From contig CANTAL010000022.1 of assembly GCA_947650365.1 (NCBI GenBank), positions 1,942,831 to 2,006,830 on the forward strand: a stretch of DNA of 64,000 nt. Direction: 5' to 3'. How positions within the stretch are numbered: the first letter of the stretch is position 1; each line of letters starts with the position of its first letter. The position numbers were made by a program, and so were the translations under genes. The stretch comes from Chamaelirium japonicum (taxonomy: Eukaryota; Streptophyta; Magnoliopsida; Liliales; Melanthiaceae). The notes under the pieces are model-generated. The model saw only the letters and a program-made list of their open reading frames with translations, made no database searches and had not been told where the DNA came from. Shown here piece by piece: positions 11,733 to 24,437 of this stretch.

Positions 11733-11738
11733 TCCATT
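11727..11738. repeat. GGATCC-centred F-to-R flip
   Basis: A 12-bp perfect palindrome with no spacer, AATGGATCCATT. Here the fusion point is the GGATC step of the monomer rather than the CGTACG linker. Confidence 0.9.
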
Positions 11739-12260
11739 TACTCATTCGTACGATCCATTCTAATTCATTTGCATGAAGGTATCCATTCTAATTCATTCGT
11801 ACTATCCATTCTAATTCCTTCGTACGATCCATTCTAATTCCTTCGTACGATCCATTCTAATTCATTCGTACGATCCATTCTAATTCCTTCGTATGATCCA
11901 CTCTATTTCATTCGTATGATCCATTCTTACTCATTCGTACGATCCATTCGTATCCATTCTAATTCATTCGTACGATCTATTCTAATTCATTCGTACGATC
12001 CATTCTAATTCATTAATACGATCCAATCTAATTCATTCATACGATCCATTCTAATTCATTCGTACGATCCATTCTAATTCATTCGCATGATCCATTCTAA
12101 TTCATTCGCACGATCCATTCTAATTCATTCATACGATCCATTCTTACTCATTCGTACGATCCATTCTAATTCATTTGCACGAAGGTATCCATTCTAATTC
12201 ATTCGTACTATCCATTCTAATTCCTTCGTACGATCCATTCTAATTCCTTCGTACGATCCA
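11733..12260 (-). repeat. Satellite block, R orientation
   Basis: About 23 monomers with two reverse ATACCTTCGTGC units (about 11770 and 12180). At about 11940-12060 is the ATTCGTATCCATTC / TTAATACGATCCAATC module, also found near 36970, 43475, 57310, 60460 and 60660. Confidence 0.95.
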
Positions 12261-13218
12261 TACATTCGTGCGAATGAATTAGAATGGATCGTACGAATGA
12301 ATTAGATTGGATCGTATTAATGAATTAGAATGGATCGTACGAATGAATTAGAATAGATCGTACGAATGAATTAGAATGGATACGAATGGATCGTACAAAT
12401 GAGTAAGAATGGATCATACGAATGAAATAGAATGGATTGTACGAATGAATTAGAATGGATACATTCGTGCGAATGAATTAGGATGGATCGTATGAATGAA
12501 TTTGAATGTATCGTACGAATGAATTAGCATGGATTGAATTAGAATGAATTGTACGAATGAATTAGAATTAATCATACCGTACGAATGAATTAGAATGGAT
12601 CATACGAAGGAATTAGAATGGATCGTACGAATGAATTAGAATGGATCGTACGAAGGAATTAGAATGGATCGTACGAAGGAATTAGAATGGATAGTACGAA
12701 TGAATTAGAATGGATACCTTCGTGCAAATGAATTAGAATGGATCGTACGAATGAGTAAGAATGGATCGTACGAATGAAATAGAATGGATCGTATGAATGA
12801 ATTAGAATGGATCGTGCGAATGAATTAGAATGGATCGTGCGAATGAATTAGAATGGATCGTACGAATGAAATAGAATGGATTGTACGAATGAGATAGAAT
12901 GGATCGTACGAATAAATTAGAATAGATTGTGCGAATGAATTAGAATGGATCGTACGAATGAATTAGAATGGATCGTACGAATGAATTAGAATGGATCGTA
13001 GGAATGAATTAGAATGGATCGTCCGAATGAATTAGAATGGATCGTACGAATGAAATAGAATGGATACATTCGTGCGAATGAATTAGAATGGATCATATGA
13101 ATGAATTAGAATGGATCGTTTGAGTGAATGCGAATGGATCGTGCGAATGAATTAGAATGGATTGTACGAATGAATTAGAATGGATCGTACGAATGAATTA
13201 GAATGGATACATTCGTGC
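12261..13218 (+). repeat. Satellite block, F orientation
   Basis: About 41 monomers. At about 12300-12400 is the F version of the module just upstream (GATTGGATCGTATTAATG ... GGATACGAATGGATCG). CATACCGTACG lies near 12572, ATACCTTCGTGC near 12714 and TTTGAGTGAATGCG near 13118. It ends at J1 in minus form (13205-13235). Confidence 0.95.
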
Positions 13219-15503
13219 GAATCCATTCTATTTCATTCGTACGATCCATTCTAATTCATTCGCACGATCCATTCTAATTCATTCATACGATCCATTCTAA
13301 TTCATTCATACGATCCATTCTAATTCATTCGTACGATCCATTCTAATTCATTCGTACGATCCATTCTAATTCATTCGCACAATCTATTCTAATTCATTCG
13401 TACGATCCATTCTAATTAATTCGCACGATCCATTCTAATTCATTCATACGATCCATTCTATTTCATTCGTACGATCCATTCTTACTCATTCGTACGATCC
13501 ATTCTAATTCATTTGCATAAAGGTATCCATTCTAATTCATTCGTACTATCCATTCTAATTCCTTCATACGATCCATTCTGATTCCTTCGTACGATCCATT
13601 CTTATCGTACGATCCATTCTAATTCAATCCATTCTAATTCATTCGTACGATCCATTCTAATTCATTCATACGATTCATTCTAATTCAATCCATTCTAATT
13701 CATTCGTATGATCCATTCTATTTCATTCGCACGATCCATTCTAATTCATTCGCACGATCCATTCTAATTCATTCATACGATCCATTCTAATTCATTCGTA
13801 CGATCCATTCTAATTCATTCGTACGATCCTTTCTAATTCATTCGCACAATCTATTCTAATTCATTCGTACGATCTATTCTAATTCATTCGTACGATCCAT
13901 TCTAATTCATTCGCACGATCCATTCTAATTCATTCATATAATCCATTCTATTTCATTCGTACGATCCATTCTTACTCATTCGTACGATCCATTCTAATTC
14001 ATTTGCACGAAGGTATCCATTCTAATTCATTCGTACTATCCATTCTAATTCCTTCGTACGATCCATTCTAAATCCTTCGTACGATCCATTCTATTTCATT
14101 CGTACGATCCATTCTTACTCATTCGTACGATCCATTCTAATTCATTTGCACGAAGGTATCCATTCTAATTCATACAATCCATTCTAATTCATTCATACGA
14201 TCCAATCTAATTCATTCATATGATCCATTCTAATTCATTCGGACGAATGTATCCATTCTAATTCATTCGTACGATCCATTCTAATCCATTTGTACGAATG
14301 TATCCACTCTAATTCATTCATACGATCCATTCTAATTCATTCGTACGATCCATTCTAATTCATTCGTACGATCCATTCTAATTCATTCGCACAATCTATT
14401 CTAATTCATTCGTACGATCCATTCTAATTCATCCGCACGATCCATTCTAATTCATTCGTACGATCAATTCTAATTCATTTGCATGATCCATTCTAATTCA
14501 TTCGTATGATCTATTCTTTTTCATTTGTACAATCCATTCTTACTCAATCGTATGATCCATTCTAATCCATTCGCACAATCTATTCTAATTCATTCGTACG
14601 TTGCATTCTATTTCATTCGTACGATCCATTCTAATTCATACGATCCATTCTATTTCATTCACACGATCCATTTTAATTCATTCGCACGATCCATTCTAAT
14701 TCATTCGTACGATCCATTCTAATTCATTAGTACGATCCATTCTTACTCATTCGTACGATCCATTCTAATTCATTCGTACGATTCATTCTAATTCACTCGT
14801 ATGTATCCATTCTAATTCATTCGCACAATCAATTCTAATTCATTCGTACGATCAATTCTAATTCATAAGCATGATCCATTCTAATTCATTCGTACGATCT
14901 ATTCTATTTCATTCGTACAATCCATTCTTACTCAATCATACGATCCATTCTAATTCATACGATCCATTCTAATTCATTCGCACGAATGTATCCATTCCAA
15001 TTCATTCGTACGATCCATTCTAATTCATTCGCACAATCTATTCTAATTCATTCGTACGATCAATTCTAATTCATTAGCCTGATCCATTCTAATTCATTCG
15101 TACGATCTATTCTATTTCATTCGTACAATCCATTCTTACTCAATCGTATGATCCATTCTAATCCATTCGTACGATCCATTCTAATTCATTCGTACGATCC
15201 ATTCTATTTCATTCGTACGATCCATTCTAATTCATACGATCCATTCTATTTCATTCATACGATCCATTTTAATTCATTCGCACCATCCATTCTAATTCAT
15301 TAGCACGATCCATTCTAATTCATTCGTACGATCCATTCTAATTCATTCGTACGATGCATTCTTACTCATTCGTACGATCCATTCTAATTCATTCGTACGA
15401 TCCATTCTAATTCATTCGTACGATCCATTCTAATTCATTCGCACAATCTATACGTTCCATTCTAATTCATTCGTAAGATCCATTCTAATTCATTCGCACG
15501 ATC
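13219..15503 (-). repeat. Long satellite block, R orientation
   Basis: About 99 monomers without a flip. It opens with the mirror image of the ordered module that precedes J1 elsewhere. Reverse ATACCTTCGTGC-type units lie near 13508, 14005 and 14147. The stretch 14510-14722 is the inverted counterpart of 5909-6148 and 16779-17018, and a second version lies near 15100-15300. The end (15430-15503) matches 3070-3131. Confidence 0.95.
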
Positions 15504-15756
15504 CGAATGAATTAGAATAGATCGTACGAATGAATTAGAATGGATCGTATGAATGAATTAGAGTGGATCATATGAATGAATTAGAATGGATCGTATGAAT
15601 GAATTAGAATGGATCGTATGAATGAATTAGATTGGATCGTATGAATGAATTAGAATGGATTGTACGAATGAAATAGATTAGATCGTACAAATGAATTAGA
15701 ATGGATCGTGCGAATGAATTAGAATGGGTCGTACGAATGAATTAGAATGGATACAC
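15504..15756 (+). repeat. Satellite block, F orientation
   Basis: Eleven monomers. After the GCACGATCCGAATG boundary it shifts to match about 8855-9074, including the GATTGG unit specific to the second tandem copy. It ends at J2 (15750). Confidence 0.95.
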
Positions 15757-16229
15757 GATCCAGATCTATTCTAATTCATTCGCACAATCTATTCTAATTC
15801 ATTCGTTGGATCCATTCTAATTCATTACTACCATCCATTCTAATTCATTCGTACGATCCATTCTAATTCATTCGTACGATCCATTCTAATTCATGCGCAC
15901 AATCTATTCTAATTCATTCGCATAATCTATTCTAATTCATTCGTACGATCCATTCTAATTCATTCGCACGATCCATTCTAATTCATCCATACGATCCATT
16001 CTATTTCATTCGTACGATCCATTCTTACTCATTCGTACGATCCATTCTAATTCATTTGCACGAAGGTATCCATTCTTACTCATTCGCACAATCCATTCTA
16101 ATTCATTCGCACGAATGTATCCATTCTAATTCATTCGTACGTTCCATTCTAATTCATTCATATGATCCACTCTAATTCATTCATACGATCCATTCTAATT
16201 CATTCGTACGATCGATTCTAATTCATTCG
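15757..16229 (-). repeat. Satellite block, R orientation
   Basis: Third copy of 4864-5358 and 9075-9569, about 20 monomers, ending at ATTCGGATCGTGCG. Confidence 0.95.
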
Positions 16230-17450
16230 GATCGTGCGAATGAATTAGAATGGATCTTACGAATGAATTAGAATGGATCGTACGAATGAATTAGAATAGA
16301 TCGTACGAAGGAATTAGAATGGATCGTACGAAGGAATTAGAATGTATAGTACGAATGAATTAGAATGGATACCTTCGTGCAAATGAATAAGAATGGATCG
16401 TACGAATGAGTAAGAATGGATCGTACGAATGAAATAGAATGGATCGTATGAATGAATTAGAATTGATCGTGCGAATGAATTAGAATGGATCGTACGAATG
16501 AATTAGAATAGATTGTGCGAATGAATTAGAATAGATTGTGCGCATGAATTAGAATGGATCGTACGAATGAATTAGAATGGATCGTACGAATGAATTAGAA
16601 TGAATCATACGAAGGAATTAGAATGGATCGTGCGAATAAATTAGAATGGATCGTATGAATGAATTAGAATAGATTGTGCGAATGGATTAGAATGGATCAT
16701 ACGATTGAGTAAGAATGGATCGTACGAAGGAAATAGAATAGATCATACGAAGAAATTAGAATGGATCGTACGAATGAATTAGAATGGATCATATGAATGA
16801 ATTAGAATGGATCGTGCGAATGAATTAAAATGGATCGTATGAATGAAATAGAATGGATCGTATGAATTAGAATGGATCGTACGAATGAAATAGAATGGAT
16901 CGTACGAATGAATTAGAATAGATTGTGCGAATCGATTAGAATGGATCATACGATTGAGTAAGAATGGATTGTACGAATGAAATAGAATAGATCGTACGAA
17001 TGAATTAGAATGGATCATGCTAATGAATTAGAATTGATCGTACGAATGAATTAGAATAGATTGTGCGAATGAATTACAATGGATACATTCGTGCGAAAGA
17101 ATTAGAATGGATCGTATGAATGAATTAGATTGGATCGAATAAATGAATTAGAATGGATCGTACGAATGAATTAGAATGGATCGTGCTAATGAATTAGAAT
17201 GGATCGTGCGAATGAATTAGAATGGATCGTGCGAATGAATTAGAATGGATCGTACGAATGAATTTGAATGGATCGTTCGAATGAATTAGAATAGATTATG
17301 CGAATGAATTAGAATGGATCGTACGAATGAATTAGAATGGATCGTGCGAATAAATTAGAATGGATCGTATGAATGAATTAGAATGGATCGTGCGAATGAA
17401 TTAGAATATGGATCGTACGAAGGAATTAGAATGGATCGTACGAATGAATT
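16230..17450 (+). repeat. Satellite block, F orientation
   Basis: Third copy of 5359-6604. It keeps the segment deleted near 10234, so the chance 79-codon reverse-strand frame is present again (16779-17018). Confidence 0.95.
16779..17018. repeat. Module present in both orientations, with read-through frame
   Basis: F copies are at 5909-6148 and 16779-17018, with a deleted one near 10120-10300. R copies lie near 14510-14722, 15100-15300, 52030-52230 and 52800-53010. It is recognised by GTATGAATTAGAATGG (one GAAT lost), clustered GAAATAG units and CATACGATTGAGTAAG. The frame it leaves open is a by-product of the variants that remove stops. Confidence 0.85.
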
Positions 17451-17500
17451 CGAATGTATCCTTTCTAATTCATTCGTACGATCCATTCTAATTCCTTTGT
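17451..17500 (-). repeat. Short R island, third copy
   Basis: Two R monomers, matching 6605-6653 and 10775-10823 but with CTTTCTAATTC and CCTTTG variants. Confidence 0.92.
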
Positions 17501-18475
17501 ATGAATTAGAATGGATCGTACGAATGAATTAGAATGGATCGTACGAATCAATTAGAATGGATCGTTCGAATGAATTAGAATAGATTGTGCGAATGAATTA
17601 GAATGGATCGTACGAATGAATTAGAAAGGATACATTCGTGCGAATGAATTAGAATGGATCGTATGAGTGTGAATGAATTAGAATGGATCTTGCGAATGAA
17701 TTAGAATGGATCGTATTAATGAATTAGAATGGATCGTGCGAATGAATTAGAATGGATCGTACGAATGAGTAAGAATGGATCATGCGAATGAATTAGAATA
17801 GATCATATGAATGAATTAGAATGGATCGTATGAATGAATTAGAATGGATCGTGCGAATAAATTAGAATGGATCGTACGAATGAATTAGAATGGATCGTAC
17901 GAATGAATTAGAATCGATTCATTCGTGCGAATGAATTAGAATGGATCGTACGAATGAGTAAGAATGGATCGTACGAATGAATTAGAATGGATTGAATTAG
18001 AATGAATCGTACGAATGAATTAGAATGGATCGTACGAATGAATTAGAATGGATCGTACGAATGAATTAGAATGGATTGAATTAGAATGAATCATACGAAT
18101 GAATTAGAATGAATCATACCGTACGAATGAATTAGAATGGATCATACGAAGGAATTAGAATGGATCGTGCAAATAAATTAGAATGGATCGTATGAATGAA
18201 TTAGAATAGATTGTGCGAATGGATTAGAATGGATCATACGATTGAGTAAGAATGGATTGTATGAATGAAATAGAATAGATCGTACGAATGAATTAGAATG
18301 GATCGTGCGAATAAATTAGAATGGATCGTATGAATGAATTAGAATGGATCGTGCGAATGAATTAGAATATAGATCGTACGAATGAATTAGAATGGATCGT
18401 ATGAATGAATTAGAATGGATCGTGCGAATGAATTAGAATGGATCGTACGAATCAAATAGAATGGATTCGCACGAA
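17501..18475 (+). repeat. Satellite block, F orientation
   Basis: Third copy of 6654-7440: TATGAGTGTG near 17665, GATTCATTCGTGCG near 17917, CATACCGTACG near 18116, CATACGATTGAGTAAG near 18236. Homology fades near 18350-18400, and the block ends at J1 in plus form (about 18455-18485). Confidence 0.95.
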
Positions 18476-19045
18476 TGTATCCATTCTAATTCATTCGTAC
18501 GATCCATTCTAATTCATTCGTACAATCCATTCAAATTCATTCGCACGATCCATTCGCATTCACTCAAACGATCCATTCTAATTCATTCATATGATCCATT
18601 CTAATTCATTCGTACGATCCATTCTAATTCATTCGTACGATCCATTCTAATTCATTCGCACAATCTATTCTAATTCATTCGTACGATCCATTCTAATTCA
18701 TTCGCACGATCCATTCTAATTCATTCGTACGATCCATTCGATCCATTCTAATTCATTCATACGATCCATTCTAATTCATTTGCACGAAGGTATCCATTCT
18801 AATTCATTCGTACTATCCATTCTAATTCCTTCGTACGATCCATTCTAATTCCTTCGTACGATCCATTCGGATACATTCGTGCGAATCTATTCTATTTCAT
18901 TCGTACGATCCATTCTAATTCATTCGCACGATCCATTCTAATTCATTCATACGATCTATTCTAATTCATTCGTACGATCCATTCTAATTCATTCGTACGA
19001 TCCATTCTAATTCTTTCGCACAATCTATTCTAATTCATTCGTACG
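18476..19045 (-). repeat. Satellite block, R orientation, with short F fragment
   Basis: About 25 monomers. ATTCGCATTCACTCAAACG lies near 18551 and a reverse ATACCTTCGTGC unit near 18780. A 14-bp F fragment, GGATACATTCGTGC, sits at 18869-18882 followed by GAATCTATTC. This is a remnant J1 in minus form with its F arm cut away. Confidence 0.93.
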
Positions 19046-20185
19046 TATGAATGAATTAGAATGGATCGTGCGAATGAATTAGAATGGATCGTACGAATGA
19101 AATAGAATGGATTGTACGAATGAGATAGAATGGATTGTACGAATGAATTAGAATGGATCGTACGAATGAATTAGAATGGATCGTACGAATGAAAAAGTAT
19201 TGATCGTACGAATGGATCGTACGAATGAGTAAGAATGGATCGTACGAATGAAATAGAATGGATCGTATGAATGAATTAGAATGGATCGTGCGAATGAATT
19301 AGAATGGATCGTACGAATGAATTAGAATAGATTGTGCGAATGAATTAGAATGGATCATATGAATGAATTATAATGGATCGTACGAATGAATTAGAATGGA
19401 TACCTTCGTGCAAATGAATTAGGATGGATCGTACGAATGAGTAAGAATGGATCGTACGAATGAAATAGAATGGATCGTATGAATGAATTAGAATGGATCG
19501 TACGAATGAATTAGAATGGATTGTACGAATGAATTAGAATGGATCGTACGAATGAAATAGAATGGATCGTATGAATGAAATAGAATGGATCGTACGAATG
19601 AATTAGAATGGATCGTATGAAGGAATTAGAATGGATCGTACGAAGGAATTAGAATGGATAGTACGAATGAATTAGAATGGATACCTTCGTGCAAATGAAT
19701 TAGAATGGATCGTACGAATGAGTAAGAATGGATCGTACGAATGAAATAGAATGGATTGTATGAATGAATTAGAATGGATCGTGCGAATGAATTAGAATGG
19801 ATCGTGCGAATGAATTAGAATGGATCGTACGAATGAAATAGAATGGATTGTACGAATGAGATAGAATGGATCGTACGAATGAATTAGAATAGATTGTGCG
19901 AATGAATTAGAATGGATCGTACGAATGAATTAGAATGGATCGTACGAATGAATTAGAATGGATCGTATGAATGAATTAGAATGGATCGTGCAAATGAATT
20001 AGAATGGATCGTACGAATGAAATAGAATAGATACATTCGTGCGAATGAATTAGAATGGATCATATGAATGAATTAGAATGGATCGTTTGAGTGAATGCGA
20101 ATGGATCGTGCGAATGAATTAGAATGGATTGTACGAATAAATTAGAATGGATCGTACGAATGAATTAGAATGGATACATTCGTGC
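19046..20185 (+). repeat. Satellite block, F orientation
   Basis: About 49 monomers with two ATACCTTCGTGC modules (about 19401 and 19681). An atypical unit, GAAAAAGTATTGATCG, lies near 19190. From about 19950 it matches about 25750 onward (offset near 5,800). It ends at J1 in minus form. Confidence 0.95.
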
Positions 20186-20558
20186 GAATCCATTCTATTT
20201 CATTCGTACGATCCATTCTAATTCATTCGCACGATCCATTCTAATTCATTCATACGATCCATTCTAATTCATTCGTACGATCCATTCTAATTCATTCGTA
20301 CGTTCCATTCTAATTCATTCGCAAAATCTATTCTAATTCATTCGTACGATCCATTCTAATTCATTCGCACGATCCATTCTAATTCATTCATACGATCCAT
20401 TCTATTTCATTCGTACGATCCATTTACTCATTCGTACGATCCATTCTAATTCATTTGCACGAAGGTATCCATTCTAATTCCTTCGTACTATCTTTTCTAA
20501 TTCCTTCGTACGATCCATTCTAATTCCTTTGTACGATCCATTCTAATTCATTCATACG
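20186..20558 (-). repeat. Satellite block, R orientation
   Basis: About 16 monomers, in the mirror order of the J1-linked module. Paired with 25984-26358. It ends at ATTCATACGATTGAGTAAG, a flip found only here and near 26352. Confidence 0.95.
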
Positions 20559-22050
20559 ATTGAGTAAGAATGGATTGTACGATTGAAATAGAATAGATTG
20601 TACGAATGAATTAGAATGGATCATGCTAATGAATTAGAATTGATCGTACGAATGAATTAGAATAGATTGTGCGAATGAATTAGAATGGATCGTACGAATG
20701 AATTGGAATGGATACATTCGTGCGAATGAATTAGAATGGATCGTATGAATGAATTAGAGTGGATACATTCGTACAAATGAATTAGGATGGATCGTACGAA
20801 TGAATTAGAATGGATACATTCGTGCGAATGAATTAGAATGGATCGTATGAATGAATTAGATTGGATCGTATGAATGAATTAAAATGGATTGTATGAATTA
20901 GAATGGATACCTTCGTGCAAATGAAATAGAATGGATCGTACGAATGAATTAGAGTAGATTGTGCGAATGGATTAGAATGGATCATACGATTGAGTAAGAA
21001 TTGATTGTACGAATGACATAGAATAGATCGTACGAATGAATTAGAATGGATCGTACGAATGAATTAGAATGGATCGTTCGAATGAATTAGAAGAGATTGT
21101 GCGAATGAATTAGAATGGATCGTACGAATGAATTAGAATGGATCGTACGAATGAATTAGAATGGATCGTATGAATGAATTAGAATGGATCGTGCGAATGA
21201 ATTAGAATGGATCGTACGAATGAATTAGAATGGATCGTATGAATGAATTAGAATGGCTCGTGCGATTGAATTAGAATGGATCGTACGAATGAAATAGAAT
21301 GGATTCATATGAATGAATTAGAATGGATCGTGCGAATGAATTAGAATGGATCGTACGAATGAATTAGAATAGATTGTGCGAATGAATTAGAATGGATCGT
21401 ACGAATGAATTAGAATGGATCGTACGAATGAATTAGAATGGATCGTACGAATGAATTATAATGGATCGTATGAATGAATTAGAATGGATCGTACGAATGA
21501 ATTAGAATGGATCGTATGAATGAATTAGAATGGATCGTGCGAATGAATTAGAATGGATCGTACGAATGAAATAGAATGGATTCGCACGAATGTATCCGAA
21601 TGGATCGTACGAAGGAATTAGAAAGGATCGTACGAAGGAATTAGAATGGATAGTACGAATGAATTAAAATGGATACCTTCGTGCAAATGAATTAGAATGG
21701 ATCGTACGAATGAGTAAGAATGGATCGTACGAATGAAATAGAATGGATCGTATGAATGAATTAGAATGGATCGTGCGAATGAATTAGAATGGATCGTACG
21801 AATGAATTAGAATAGATTGTGCGAATGAATTAGAATGGATCGTACGAATGAATTAGAATGGATCGTACGAATGAATTAGAATGGATCGCATGCATGAATT
21901 AGAATGGATCGTGCGAATGAATTAGAATGGATCGTACGAATGAATTAGAATGGATCGTACGAAGGAATTAGAATGGATCGTATGAATGAATTAGAATGGA
22001 TCGTGCAAATGAATTAGAATGGATCGTACGAATGAAATAGAATGGATTCG
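20559..22050 (+). repeat. Satellite block, F orientation, with broken J1
   Basis: About 65 monomers. Near 20750-20790 is the GAGTGGATACATTCGTAC pattern. At about 21577-21597 a J1 starts normally (GGATTCGCACGAATGTATCC) but returns to F after about 17 bp. From 21600 it is a full ordered module ending at an intact J1. Duplicated at 41220-42400. Confidence 0.95.
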
Positions 22051-22824
22051 CACGAATGTATCCATTCTAATTCATTCATACGATCCATTCTAATTCATTC
22101 GTACGATCCATTCTTACTCATTCGTACGATCCATTCTAATTCATTTGCACGAAGGTATCCATTCTAATTCATTCGTACTATCCATTCTAATTCCTTCGTA
22201 CGATCCATTCTAATTCCTTCGTACGATCGATTCTAATTCATTCATACGATCCATTCTAATTCATTCGTACGATCCATTCTAATTCCTTCATATGATCCAT
22301 TATAATTCATTCGTACGGTATGATTCATTATAATTCATTCGTATGATTCATTGTAATTCAATCCATTCTAATTCATTCGTACGATCCATTCTAATTCATT
22401 CGTACGATCCATTCTAATTCATTCGTACGATTCATTCTAATTCAATCCATTCTAATTCATTCGTACGATCCATTCTTACTCATTCGTACGATCCATTCTA
22501 ATTCATTCGCACGAATGAATCCATTCTAATTCATTCGTATGATCCATTCTAATTCATTCGCATGAATGTATCCATTCTAATTCATTCGTACGATCCATTC
22601 TATCTCATTCGTACAATCCATTCTATTTCATTCGTACGATCCATTCTAATTCATTCGCACGATCCATTCTAATTCATTCGCAAGATCCATTCTAATTCAT
22701 TCGTACGATCGATTCTAATTCATTCATACGATCCATTCTAATTCATTCGCACGAATGTATCCATTCTAATTCATTCGTACGATCCATTCTAATTCCTTCG
22801 TATGATCCATTCTAATTCATTCGC
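22051..22824 (-). repeat. Satellite block, R orientation
   Basis: About 34 monomers. ACGGTATGATTCATT lies near 22315, followed by two ATTCAATCCATTC fusions and a TCTATCTC unit near 22600. The stretch 22270-22650 is repeated at 50205-50530. Confidence 0.95.
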
Positions 22825-22852
22825 ACGAATGAATTAGAATGGATCATACGAA
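22797..22852. repeat. Palindromic R-to-F flip, 27-bp arms
   Basis: Perfect 27-bp arms (22797-22823 and 22826-22852) around a CA spacer. This is the longest perfect arm pair I traced base by base, and again the centre is CG-CA-CG. Confidence 0.9.
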
Positions 22853-23174
22853 TGAGTAAGAATGGATCATACGAATGAATTAGAATGGATTGAATTAGAA
22901 TGAATCGTACGAATGAATTAGAATGGATCGTACGAATGAATTAGAATGGATCGTACGAATGAATTAGAATGGATTGAATTAGAATGAATCGTACGAATGA
23001 ATTAGAATGAATCATACCGTACGAATGAATTAGAATGGATCATACGAAGGAATTAGAATGGATCGTACGAATGAATTAGAATGAATTAGAATAGATTGTG
23101 CGAATAAATTAGAATGGATCGTACGAATGAATTAGAATGGATCGTACGAATGAATAAGAATGGATCGTATGAAT
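22825..23174 (+). repeat. Satellite block, F orientation
   Basis: About 15 monomers with two GGATTGAATTAGAATG fusions and CATACCGTACG near 23011. It ends in GAATCGTACGATCC. Confidence 0.94.
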
Positions 23175-23871
23175 CGTACGATCCATTTTAATTCATTCGT
23201 ACGATCCATTCTTATTCCTTCGTATGATCCATTCTAATTCATTCGTATGGTATGATTGATTCTAATTCATTCGTACGATTCATTCTAATTCAATCCATTC
23301 TAATTCATTCGTACGATCCATTCTAATTCATTCGTACGATCCATTCTAATTCATTCGTACGATTCATTCAAATTCAATCCATTCTAATTCATTCGTACGA
23401 TCCATTCTAATTCATTCGCACGATCCTTTCTAATTCATTCATACGATCCATTCTATTTCATTTGTACGATCCATTCTTACTCATTCGTACGATCCATTCT
23501 AATTCATTTGCACGAATTTATCCATTCTAATTCATTCGTACGATCCATTCTAATTCATTCATACGATCCATTCTAATTCATTCGCACGAATGAATCCATT
23601 CTAATTCATTCGTATGATCCATTCTAATTCATTCACATGAATGTATCCATTCTAATTCATTCGTACGATCCATTCTAATTCATTCATATGATCCATTCTA
23701 ATTCATTCGTATGATCCATTCTAATTCATTCGCACGAATGTATCCATTCTAATTCATTCGTACGATCCATTCTAATTCATTCGCACAATCTATTCTAATT
23801 CATTCATACGATCCATTCTAATTTATTCGCACGATCCATTCTAATTCATTCATACGATCCATTCTAATTCG
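23175..23871 (-). repeat. Satellite block, R orientation
   Basis: About 30 monomers. A degraded ACGGTATG module (ATGGTATGATTGATTC) lies near 23247, and two ATTCAATCCATTC fusions follow. Confidence 0.94.
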
Positions 23872-24437
23872 TAGAATGGATCGTACGAATGAATTAGAAT
23901 GGATACATTCGTGTGAATGAATTAGAATGGATTGTACGAATAAATTAGAATGGATCGTACGAATGAATTAGAATATGGATCGTACGAAGGAATAAGAATG
24001 GATCGTACGAATGAATTAGAATGGATACATTCGTGCGAAAGAATTAGAATAGATCGTATGAATGAATTAGAATGGATCGTACGAAGGAATTAGAATAGAT
24101 CATACGAAGAAATTAGAATGGATCGTACGAATGAATTAGAATGGATCGTATGAATGAATTAGAATGGATCGTACGAATGAATTAAAATGGATCGTACGAA
24201 GGAATTAGAATGGATCATGCGAATGAATTAGAATAGATCATACGAATGAATTAGAATGGATCGTACGAATAAATTAGAATGGATACATTCGTGCAAAAGA
24301 ATTAGAATGGATTGTATGAATGAATTAGAATGGATCGTTTGAGTGAATGCGAATGGATCGTGCGAATGAATTAGAATGGATTGTACGAATGAATTACAAT
24401 GGATCGTACGAATGAATTAGAATGGATACATTTGTGC
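23872..24437 (+). repeat. Satellite block, F orientation
   Basis: About 24 monomers. GAATATGGATCGTACG near 23971 resembles the units next to the R islands at 6565 and 10735. TTTGAGTGAATGCG lies near 24338, and J1 in minus form closes the block. Confidence 0.94.

Larger units (their letters stand above)
15504..18400. repeat. Long duplication, partial copy 3 (~2.9 kb)
   Basis: It matches about 8855-11720. J2 is at 15750 and GAATTCGAATG at 17446 (offset to copy 2: 6,682 then 6,677). It shares the GATTGG unit with copy 2 but lacks copy 2's 41-bp deletion, so it derives from a precursor of copy 2. Confidence 0.9.

Noticed and set aside
14525..14722. 65-codon plus-strand open frame
   Set aside because: Inverted copy of the same satellite module read on the other strand.
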